A stretch of 30,927 nt of DNA from CAYHDN01 sp964355425 (GTDB lineage: Bacteria; Patescibacteriota; UBA1384; XYA2-FULL-43-10; CAINNR01). The DNA is taken from the NCBI GenBank assembly GCA_964355425.1, contig CAYHDN010000002.1, positions 1 to 30,927 of the forward strand, given 5' to 3'. This document shows, one piece after another, positions 6,111 to 12,320 of this stretch. A model generated the notes under the pieces. It saw nothing but the letters and a program-made list of their open reading frames with translations, was not told the DNA's origin and did no database searches. The position numbers and the translations under genes are program-made. Position 1 is the stretch's first letter. Every line of letters starts with the position of its first letter.

Positions 6111-6150
6111 TTGTTACAGATTCCGAACGATCGTCCATATTCCGTAACAA
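6111..6150. promoter_or_regulatory. 40-bp concentric dyad with ACGATCGT core
   Basis: Outer arms TTGTTAC (6111-6117) and GTAACAA (6144-6150) are centred on 6130.5, exactly the centre of the perfect palindrome ACGATCGT (6127-6134). The geometry (40 bp overall, same core position) equals that of the two dyads around the PaaX/Cas2-like gene at 19.1-19.7 kb, though the outer arms differ. It lies between two convergent genes, with no gene start near it. A zero-loop core argues for a DNA-binding site rather than an RNA hairpin. Confidence 0.5.
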
Positions 6151-6168
6151 TTGACCTGCAAACTGTCA

Positions 6169-6816
6169 TCAGAAGATGGCGGTATATGTTCCTTTAACTA
6201 CAAACGACAAGACTCGGATCACCGGTTCCATAAAACGGACCAGTATTGATGTCCCAGCGTAGAAACTGGAAAGTATAAGTAAAAATAATAAAATCGGGCC
6301 GATGCGCTCAAAGGTTTGGCGGGCATTAAAATTGATAAATGGAAAGATGATTTTTGAGCCATCGAGCGGCGGAATCGGGATAATGTTAAAAGCAATTAAA
6401 ACCAAATTCATTTCGACAATCAATTCTAAAGCTTGAAGCCAGAGGTTTGAGTCGATGGTAACATGCATCGCCGTCGCAATGCGCAGCGGAATTCCCAAAA
6501 TCAGAGCCAATAAGAAGTTCGCTGTTACACCGGAAAATGCGACTTTGACTTCGTCGCTGTCGGACTTTAAATTGCTCGGACTGTAAGGCACTGGGCGGCC
6601 CCAGCCAAAGCCGGCGATCAACAAAAACAGCGTTCCCATCGGGTCGAGATGTTTAAATGGGTTTAATGTTAGCCGTCCCATTGTTTTCGCCGTCGGGTCG
6701 CCAAGACGGTTGGCCATCCAGGCGTGGGCAAATTCATGGATAGTGATAGCAATCAAAAGACCGATAATGACTACGACGGCATAAAAAGGCTGTGATAGTA
6801 AATTTAATAAAAACAT
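6169..6816 (-). CDS. M50-family site-2 intramembrane metalloprotease
   Basis: 215 residues with about five membrane segments. HEFAH (27-31), inside the first long hydrophobic segment, is the HExxH zinc and catalytic motif; the third zinc ligand is Asp152 in the NxxPxPPLDG signature (about 144-153). There is no PDZ or CBS domain, so it is the minimal form of the family. Site-2 proteases cut transmembrane segments of anti-sigma factors and other membrane proteins; the substrate here is unknown. The gene stands alone on the minus strand, convergent with the orphan cassette and divergent from rpmB. No clear Shine-Dalgarno sequence precedes the ATG at 6816. Confidence 0.92.
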   Translation of the reverse strand: MFLLNLLSQPFYAVVVIIGLLIAITIHEFAHAWMANRLGDPTAKTMGRLTLNPFKHLDPMGTLFLLIAGFGWGRPVPYSPSNLKSDSDEVKVAFSGVTANFLLALILGIPLRIATAMHVTIDSNLWLQALELIVEMNLVLIAFNIIPIPPLDGSKIIFPFINFNARQTFERIGPILLFLLILSSFYAGTSILVRFMEPVIRVLSFVVKGTYTAIF

Positions 6817-6880
6817 CTTGAATTTTCTAAATTATTTTGTTATTATACGAAAGTATTGTAGCAAAATCTGACTAGAAAGC

Positions 6881-6990
6881 CAATTTAAAATTTAAAATAA
6901 ATTTAAAATTTCTTAATGTTTTAAACATTCGAAAATTGAGGCATTGAAAATTCATTTTAAATTGAAAATTGAAAATTTTAAATTAACTTC
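6881..6990. repeat. AT-rich short-repeat tract
   Basis: Repeated AATTTAAAATTT and ATTGAAAATTGAAAATT blocks fill the divergent region between the M50 gene and rpmB. No ribosome binding site for rpmB can be discerned in it. Confidence 0.5.
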
Positions 6991-6991
6991 T

Positions 6992-7150
6992 ATGGCTATT
7001 TGTTCAATATGTAACAAGAAAAAAACTATCGGCTCAAATGTCTCGAAATCCCAGCGCCATACAAAAAGACTTTTCAAGCCGAATTTGCAAAAAAACAACG
7101 GGCAACTTCTCTGCACCCGCTGTTTGCGTACTTCGGCAAAAAATAATTAA
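6992..7150 (+). CDS. rpmB: 50S ribosomal protein bL28, short zinc-ribbon form
   Basis: 52 residues from the ATG at 6992 (MAICSICNKKKTIG), chosen because family members begin with a short M-A-x-C-x-x-C segment; an upstream in-frame ATG at 6944 would add repeat-encoded residues. CSIC (4-7) and CTRC (about 42-45) form the zinc ribbon. SKSQRHTKRLFKPNLQ is the conserved rRNA-binding core. At 52 residues it is shorter than the usual 60-78, lacking the C-terminal tail. It is a structural protein of the large subunit. No Shine-Dalgarno sequence is visible. Monocistronic; a MITE-like element follows within 11 bases of the stop. Confidence 0.9.
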   Translation: MAICSICNKKKTIGSNVSKSQRHTKRLFKPNLQKNNGQLLCTRCLRTSAKNN

Positions 7151-7160
7151 AAAGTATTTA

Positions 7161-7273
7161 CGGGACTTACGCAATGGAGTTTAAGTTTTCACGTCTCGCC
7201 TAAGGTGAAGCCTAGACGTCAGCTTGTTATCTAACACGCTGAAGCGTGGTCTCCGATGTTTTGCGCAAGTCTT
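7161..7273. mobile_element. MITE-like element with terminal inverted repeats and 7-bp target duplication
   Basis: GACTTACGCAA (7164-7174) and TTGCGCAAGTC (7261-7271) are inverted repeats with one mismatch. The 113-bp unit is flanked by the direct repeat GTATTTA (7154-7160 and 7274-7280), which fits a target-site duplication. Inside are two hairpins: ACGTCT/AGACGT (7191-7196/7214-7219) and CACGC-TGAA-GCGTG (7235-7248). There is no coding frame, so it would be non-autonomous and need a transposase in trans. Confidence 0.6.
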
Positions 7274-7296
7274 GTATTTATTGAAAAATTATAGGA

Positions 7297-7319
7297 TAGG
7301 CATTGTCCAGCCTTTTTTT
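7297..7319 (+). terminator. Weak terminator-like hairpin before tRNA-Pro
   Basis: GGC and GCC arms surround a short loop and are followed by seven T residues (to 7319). The stem is short, so this is tentative; it could end rpmB transcription. Confidence 0.3.
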
Positions 7320-7328
7320 AGTTATTTT

Positions 7329-7337
7329 TGCTAAAAT
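7329..7337 (+). promoter_or_regulatory. Extended -10 promoter of tRNA-Pro
   Basis: TGCTAAAAT is an extended -10 element (TGN plus TAAAAT at 7332-7337), lying within the inverted repeat AGTTATTTT/AAAATAACT (7320-7341). No good -35 box is seen. Transcription would begin at about 7344, essentially at the first base of the tRNA. Confidence 0.5.
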
Positions 7338-7344
7338 AACTCTG

Positions 7345-7420
7345 CGGGGATTGGCTCAGTTGGTAGAGCGCCGGGCTGGGGGTCCGGAGGCCGCCCGTTC
7401 GAATCGGGTATCCCCGACCA
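7345..7420 (+). tRNA. tRNA-Pro (GGG), CCA encoded
   Basis: Acceptor CGGGGAT (7345-7351) pairs with ATCCCCG (7410-7416); discriminator A and an encoded CCA (7418-7420) follow. D arm GCTCAGTTGGTAGAGC, anticodon loop CTGGGGG with anticodon GGG, T arm closing on TTCGAAT. All stems pair, with a G-T at the ends of the anticodon and T stems. Confidence 0.95.
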
Positions 7421-7442
7421 CCACACATTAATTAAAATCATT

Positions 7443-8210
7443 ATGAAAAAACAAGGGCTGAAAAAAATTGAAAGCTATATCGGTCTGGGAAAAGTTGATA
7501 CTCACATGCACTCAAATTACTCTGATGGCAAACCGACGATCGAAGAAATCCTCGATTATGTTGAAAACAAAACCGATTTGGATCTGATTGCGATTACTGA
7601 TCATGACACAATTGAAGGCGCAGTTCTGGCGGAGAAAATCGTAGCAGAAAAAAAATATCGCTTTGAAGTTATCGTCGGTGAAGAAATCTCAACGACTGAT
7701 GGCCATATTATCGGACTATTTTTGACTGAAAAAATTCCTGGCGGCAAATCTTGTGAAGAAACAGTCAACCTGATAAAAAAACAGGAAGGGCTGGCAATTG
7801 CCTCGCACCCATTCCAGCACACGAAATTTTCCGATGAATATATGATCACCATGGACGGTATTGGGACAAAAAATCTCTTTGATCTTCGCTTTTCACTCGA
7901 CGGAGTGGAAATAGTCAACGCAACTCCGACTCTGGCTGATGAAAATATCGCCGCTACCGCTTTTAACAGAATGGTCTTAAGAATTGCCGAAACCGGTGGG
8001 TCGGACGCCCATATTCTCGAAGCAATTAGCATGGGTTACACGGTTTTTGAGGGCAAAAACGCGGAAGATTTTAAACAAGCAATAAAAAACCACCAAACAC
8101 AGGCAATTTACGGCCGCTGGTCAATTTTAGTGCTTTTTAAATATCTCTTCTTCTTCATCCCACTCGGCTTACGACTTCTTTGGAACTCCGCGTTTGGCCG
8201 AAAAAAATAG
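7443..8210 (+). CDS. PHP-domain metal-dependent phosphoesterase with C-terminal membrane segment
   Basis: 255 residues of PHP fold. The metal-binding motifs appear in order: DTHMHS (about 20-25), ITDHDT (about 52-57), GEEIS (about 80-84), SHP (about 120-122) and GGSDAH (about 185-190). Relatives are phosphoesterases such as nucleoside 3',5'-bisphosphate phosphatases (YciV/RNase AM type); the substrate here cannot be fixed. Unusually, the C terminus ends with a hydrophobic helix (about 228-248) and a basic tail, suggesting membrane attachment. The ATG lies 22 bases after tRNA-Pro with no terminator or promoter between, so the mRNA is probably released from a tRNA-PHP transcript by tRNA 3' processing. 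No Shine-Dalgarno sequence is visible. Confidence 0.85.
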   Translation: MKKQGLKKIESYIGLGKVDTHMHSNYSDGKPTIEEILDYVENKTDLDLIAITDHDTIEGAVLAEKIVAEKKYRFEVIVGEEISTTDGHIIGLFLTEKIPGGKSCEETVNLIKKQEGLAIASHPFQHTKFSDEYMITMDGIGTKNLFDLRFSLDGVEIVNATPTLADENIAATAFNRMVLRIAETGGSDAHILEAISMGYTVFEGKNAEDFKQAIKNHQTQAIYGRWSILVLFKYLFFFIPLGLRLLWNSAFGRKK

Positions 8211-8213
8211 TAG

Positions 8214-8882
8214 TTAAGGGGACGGTTCTCTTATGCGCTCGCTTTTGGGCTTTTTCCTTTTTCTACTAATTTTTTGCTGTTCGTTATATCTTTGATTATT
8301 ACTTCCCCAAATTTTTTTCGTATATGATTCCTCGACAATCGAATCCACGATTAGATCGGCGTAATTTTTTTCTCTACTTCTTAAATCCATACCCAAGTCG
8401 TTATAAAAAATATCAGCAGTTATCAAATCATCCTGCACATTTAAAGCATAATGCCGATAGCTGGAATGGAGCCATTTTCCCGGATTGTCAACAAGCTTTT
8501 TTCTAACTGGATTCAGTTCAATATATTTGCCACACTGAATAAAATAGTCATCTTTACCCACAGTTTGGCTTTTATATCTATCCTGCCAAAAATGGCCAAC
8601 CCAACCGTAATATTTCCGATAATGATGAAAATATGCTAGATTCAGCTTTTTCATAAAAATGGCAAAATCCAACGCATTCTTTGTTTGAATAAGAAAATGC
8701 GTGTGGTTGGGCAACAAGCAATAATGATATAGATCAAACGGATATTCCAATTTATATCTATAAATCAATTTGAGATAATACCGGAAATCGGAGTCAGTTT
8801 TAAAAACCACATTTTTATTATTTCCACGAGTCATAATGTGGTAGTAACTTTGGGATAGAAGATAGCGAGGCGGTCGTGGCAT
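8214..8882 (-). CDS. REP-associated tyrosine transposase (RAYT, Y1 HUH family)
   Basis: 222 residues of the IS200-like TnpA_REP family. Motifs: YYHIMTRGNN near the N terminus, the HUH metal motif as His60-Thr61-His62 in PNHTHFL, GHFWQDRYKS (about 96-105), and the family motif YIELNPVR with the presumed nucleophile Tyr120. The basic C-terminal tail (RKRKKPK) probably binds DNA. The enzyme nicks single-stranded hairpins by a 5'-phosphotyrosine. The last codons and the TAA at 8214-8216 run into the left terminal repeat, so the repeat encodes the C terminus. The gene is bounded by perfect 17-bp inverted repeats (8216-8232 and 8931-8947). Monocistronic, convergent with the PHP gene. Confidence 0.92.
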   Translation of the reverse strand: MPRPPRYLLSQSYYHIMTRGNNKNVVFKTDSDFRYYLKLIYRYKLEYPFDLYHYCLLPNHTHFLIQTKNALDFAIFMKKLNLAYFHHYRKYYGWVGHFWQDRYKSQTVGKDDYFIQCGKYIELNPVRKKLVDNPGKWLHSSYRHYALNVQDDLITADIFYNDLGMDLRSREKNYADLIVDSIVEESYTKKIWGSNNQRYNEQQKISRKRKKPKSERIREPSP

Positions 8883-8947
8883 AGATTAATTATATCAGAT
8901 AATCCACGAAAAGCCAAAAAGTGTTCTTAAAAGAGAACCGTCCCCTT
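8216..8947. mobile_element. RAYT element bounded by 17-bp perfect inverted repeats
   Basis: AAGGGGACGGTTCTCTT (8216-8232) is the exact reverse complement of AAGAGAACCGTCCCCTT (8931-8947). The unit contains only the RAYT gene plus a 48-base leader, and its outer edges fall a few bases from the PHP stop codon and upstream of the next promoter. I see no clear target duplication, consistent with HUH-type transposition, which makes none. Confidence 0.75.
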
Positions 8948-8970
8948 TCTTGACTTTCTTGACGGATTTG

Positions 8971-9003
8971 CCTTGCTTGACTTTTGGAAAATCTGCCAAT
9001 AAA
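8971..9003 (+). repeat. Upstream copy of a duplicated promoter-region sequence
   Basis: This copy matches 10120-10151 at 26 of 32 positions, sharing CCTTGCTTGACTT and AAAATCTGC. Each copy precedes one of the two beta-propeller genes, suggesting duplicated control sequence. Confidence 0.5.
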
Positions 9004-9012
9004 TGAATTTGG

Positions 9013-9021
9013 TGATAAAAT
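9013..9021 (+). promoter_or_regulatory. Extended -10 promoter of the propeller gene
   Basis: TGATAAAAT forms an extended -10 (TGN-TAAAAT at 9016-9021) about 40 bases before the ATG, with GAGGAGG (9049-9055) as ribosome binding site. Confidence 0.45.
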
Positions 9022-9060
9022 AATAAATAGATATTATTGTTAAATATTGAGGAGGAAATT

Positions 9061-10080
9061 ATGGAATCCGGGGAAGAAACAATTGAGCCAAAGAAATCAA
9101 ACGTCTGGGTGATTGTATCGATAATTATTCTAGCTGTTGCGATTCTTGGCGCGGTTGGTTGGTGGTGGAGTAAAAATAAAAATAGCCGGACAAACATTTC
9201 TTCAACTTCAACTACAGAAAACACGACTACAATAAAAGATAATTGGACGAGAAGCCCCGATATCATAATGAAAAATACCACTTCAACTTCAACACTAAAG
9301 CTGGATGACGGAACTCTGCGGATGTATTTGATGAAAGACGGAAAAATTGTTTATGCCGAATCAAAAGATGGAAGGAGTTTTGATATCGACACATCAACGG
9401 GAGTAACCGAAGATTCCGGCAAAATAATCTCAAATCCGGCGGTCTTAAAAATCACTAATGGCAATTGGATCATGATCTTTGAACAAGCACCGATGAAAGC
9501 ACCGGGCGAAAAAGAGGGAATTCCTGGTAGCAAAAATCAGCGAAATTTATATTTAGCGACTTCGACTGACGGAAAAAGGTTTAGCAAAATCGGAGTCGCG
9601 ATCGACAGCGCCAAAGATGACAATTATTTCGCGTCAGTGCCTGATTTAATATTATTGCCGGACGGGAAAATTCGAATGTATTACGTTTGCGGCGGCGAGG
9701 CTACCTGCTCAGCAATTTCAGCCGATGGCAAAAGTTGGACAAAAGAAGCCGATATCCGCCTCGGCGAGAGAGCTGTTGATCCAGATGTGCTGCTCAACAG
9801 CAAAAATGGTCAGACAAAATATATTATGTATTTTTCGGTTCTAACCGGCGCTGACAATAAACTTTACAAGGCGACATCTGATGATGGTTTGGTTTGGAAA
9901 AAAGGAGATGCGGTAATTTCACCAACCAGTAATATTCACACCGTTGTTGACCCGGATGTAGTAAAAATTTCTGACAATAAATACTATATGTATTTTGGCG
10001 AAGCTAAAGAGGGCGGACTTGGCGGCACTCCCGGAGAATTTAATGTTTATTTGGCAGAAATGTCCAGTGATATTTTCTAA
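9061..10080 (+). CDS. Membrane-anchored five-bladed beta-propeller protein (GH43/sialidase-like)
   Basis: 339 residues from the ATG at 9061, set by GAGGAGG. A short acidic N terminus is followed by one hydrophobic helix (about 15-35) and a Ser/Thr-rich linker (about 40-60), so the main domain lies outside the membrane. The rest repeats a blade pattern: 'PD-x-hydrophobic-x-DGK-x-R-MYY' followed by 'SxDGxxW/F' (examples near residues 70-100, 190-220, 240-285 and 295-320, including VDPDVV). This layout occurs in glycoside hydrolase clan F/J-like propellers and BNR sialidases. I cannot identify catalytic residues with certainty, so activity is unproven; carbohydrate binding or cleavage is the reasonable guess. 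It is followed by another propeller gene sharing a similar upstream sequence. Confidence 0.75.
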   Translation: MESGEETIEPKKSNVWVIVSIIILAVAILGAVGWWWSKNKNSRTNISSTSTTENTTTIKDNWTRSPDIIMKNTTSTSTLKLDDGTLRMYLMKDGKIVYAESKDGRSFDIDTSTGVTEDSGKIISNPAVLKITNGNWIMIFEQAPMKAPGEKEGIPGSKNQRNLYLATSTDGKRFSKIGVAIDSAKDDNYFASVPDLILLPDGKIRMYYVCGGEATCSAISADGKSWTKEADIRLGERAVDPDVLLNSKNGQTKYIMYFSVLTGADNKLYKATSDDGLVWKKGDAVISPTSNIHTVVDPDVVKISDNKYYMYFGEAKEGGLGGTPGEFNVYLAEMSSDIF

Positions 10081-10119
10081 TAACATAACGAAAAACTCGG
10101 CAACGACTATTTCGCACTT

Positions 10120-10151
10120 CCTTGCTTGACTTCTAAAAAATCTGCTAAAAT
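10120..10151 (+). promoter_or_regulatory. Promoter of a leaderless mRNA; second copy of the duplicated upstream sequence
   Basis: TTGCTT (10122-10127), 18-base spacer, then an extended -10 TGCTAAAAT (TAAAAT at 10146-10151). The expected start is only about six bases before the ATG at 10164, and there is no Shine-Dalgarno sequence, so the mRNA is probably leaderless. The segment resembles 8971-9003. Confidence 0.55.
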
Positions 10152-10163
10152 AGAAATAATAAT

Positions 10164-12317
10164 ATGTCAGCCAAAGCCCTTGTAGCACGAATCGGGCAAG
10201 TTGCCACTTCTGGTAAACACAAGGATAGGTTCTTGTATGTTGGCACAATAGAACCAAAGGATTCTTTGGAGAAGTTTTTTTATCTAATCGAAATTGACTC
10301 ACCTTGGGTTAACGGCGAAAAAATTAAGAATGCTATTATTAATACTCTCGGAGAAAATTATCAGCCAGTAAGCAGTAAAGACAAAGTCGATGCTTTAGAG
10401 GAAATTATTAAAAAGATTAATCTCGATCTCGGAAATTTAGGCCAATCAGGAGAACATGAATGGATCGGAAAGATTAATGCAATCGTCGGACTGGCCAGCG
10501 GAAAAGAATTGGTATTTTCTCAAACCGGATCAATTTCCGGCTATCTTTTTCGCGGTAACAAAATCAGTCATATAACTGAAAAACCGCTAGAGTCCGACGA
10601 TGTGCACCCCCTAAAAACTTTCCTTAGCATCATCAACGGCAACGTCGCTAATAAAGATAGGGTCATCATCGGCAATCGTCAGCTTTACACCCACTTATCA
10701 CTTGATCGATTGCGGCAAATTTTATCCACTTTCCAATATAAAGACGCGATAACAGAAATTGTTCGGATCCTGCGCAAAACCAAAACAAAAGATGCTAATT
10801 TAATAATCTTTGACTTCTTGAACGAAGATGAGGCAAGCGCCGAAATTGATGAAAAGCCGGAGATTATTCTTTTGGATGATGTTCCCGATTCGCGTTTTAT
10901 TCACTACAGCAAAGTTTTTTTCCGTGGTGTAGGCAGTGGAGCAAAAGCCGCTGGCAGTGGCTTACAGAAAACCGGTCAATTTTGGATAAAAAACATTCAG
11001 CCAAAGATTTCACAGAGAGCCAAATCTGTTGGTAACAGAGCTAGAGGTCTCGGCACTGAAGCATTTAAGCCGGTTTCAGAGAAATTTGATGGAGCACCAA
11101 GAGTCAACTACTTCAAAAGTAATGATAATTCCAAAAATAAGGCTTCTTCTGCCATAAAAAGATTTCTGCAAAATTTACTTTTTTGGTCAAAACAACTGTT
11201 GCGGCCGGAAAATCGGAAATATCTATATATTATTTTAGCTGTAATTCTCCTGTCCATTGGGTTCGTCAAAATTGCCATTAATAATCAGAAAAATTCCGGT
11301 CTGGGAAATCAGAGCGCTTCACTCGCCAGTCTAGAATCAGCCAGAGACCTTTATACCAAAGCTCTTGACGATATCGGACTTAAAAAGTCTGGCGGTAAGG
11401 ATAAATTGATTGAAGCAAAGGGTTTGGCGACTAAAGCCCTTGAGTCACCATCAATTCACGACGAAGCAAAGAATTTATTGAATCAAATTCAAGCAAAACT
11501 GGACGAGTTAAACACCGCCATCCGCGTTGATGCCAACAAAGAGGCAAGTTTTAGTTTGTCCGGAAATAAGATCAAAATTTTTGCTGTTGGAGCGGATATT
11601 TATTCCTATGACGCCGACGGGAATATTGGTAAATATGATACGAGAAAGAAAAATTTTTCTCATGTTACTTCGGTTAATAAAGACAAGGGTATAATCAAAA
11701 ATTTAAGTTTTTCCGACAGCCAAAATTCTTTCTTCATTCTGACCGATAAATCAAAACTGGAGAAGCTTGATTTAGCCGATAATACTGTCTCTGAAGTCTT
11801 GGTCGTGGACGCCAACGGTAATTGGGAAGATGCGGTAGCAATTGCGACATTTTCCACTAACATCTATTTACTGGACGCCAATGCCGGTGAGATTTGGAAA
11901 CATAGTAAAAATGACACCGGTTATTCAAAGGGTTCATCTTACCTAGTTAAGCCGACGATTTCAATCAAAGAGGCGGTTAATTTGGCAATTGATGGCGATA
12001 TATACGTCTTAAAAGCCGATGGTGCGGTGGTGAAAGTCAAAAAAGCCGTTGAAGACGCATCGTTTAATATTGCCACTCCACCAACGCCAGATGATAAGAT
12101 TTCATCGCCTGCAAAAATTTTTTCTAGCCCAGATTCCGCCTCAATCTATATTTTAGACAAGGCAGCAAATCGAATCGTTGAGTTTTCTAAAACCGGTGCC
12201 TACAAAAAACAATACGTCGCCGACAAAGAACTACCTCTGACTGACTTCGCTGTTAACACCAAAATGAAAAAGCTCTGGCTTCTCTCTGAAAGCAAAGTTT
12301 TCGAACTCGATATATAA
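10164..12317 (+). CDS. Single-pass membrane protein: degenerate PP2C-like cytoplasmic domain plus outer beta-propeller
   Basis: 717 residues in three parts. Residues 1 to about 230 look like a PP2C-type phosphatase fold with strands and loops (DRFLYVG, GQSGEHEWIG, VFSQTGSISGYLFRGNKI, NKDRVIIGNRQLYTHL), but I do not see the full set of metal-binding aspartates, so it may be inactive. A basic linker follows, then one membrane helix (about 351-373), a helical region (about 385-450), and a C-terminal series of strand repeats ending in 'YILD/VYSYDADG/LWLLSES' units (about 460-717) like NHL or YVTN propellers. The architecture suggests signalling across the membrane. The mRNA is probably leaderless. 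It ends only three bases from the convergent argS stop. Not a family I can name. Confidence 0.75.
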   Translation: MSAKALVARIGQVATSGKHKDRFLYVGTIEPKDSLEKFFYLIEIDSPWVNGEKIKNAIINTLGENYQPVSSKDKVDALEEIIKKINLDLGNLGQSGEHEWIGKINAIVGLASGKELVFSQTGSISGYLFRGNKISHITEKPLESDDVHPLKTFLSIINGNVANKDRVIIGNRQLYTHLSLDRLRQILSTFQYKDAITEIVRILRKTKTKDANLIIFDFLNEDEASAEIDEKPEIILLDDVPDSRFIHYSKVFFRGVGSGAKAAGSGLQKTGQFWIKNIQPKISQRAKSVGNRARGLGTEAFKPVSEKFDGAPRVNYFKSNDNSKNKASSAIKRFLQNLLFWSKQLLRPENRKYLYIILAVILLSIGFVKIAINNQKNSGLGNQSASLASLESARDLYTKALDDIGLKKSGGKDKLIEAKGLATKALESPSIHDEAKNLLNQIQAKLDELNTAIRVDANKEASFSLSGNKIKIFAVGADIYSYDADGNIGKYDTRKKNFSHVTSVNKDKGIIKNLSFSDSQNSFFILTDKSKLEKLDLADNTVSEVLVVDANGNWEDAVAIATFSTNIYLLDANAGEIWKHSKNDTGYSKGSSYLVKPTISIKEAVNLAIDGDIYVLKADGAVVKVKKAVEDASFNIATPPTPDDKISSPAKIFSSPDSASIYILDKAANRIVEFSKTGAYKKQYVADKELPLTDFAVNTKMKKLWLLSESKVFELDI

Positions 12318-12320
12318 AAA

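Noticed and set aside
5806..6150. Minus-strand 114-codon frame opposite the orphan cassette
   Set aside because: It is the complement of the 69-aa gene and its terminator; the promoter, ribosome binding site and terminator all belong to the plus strand.
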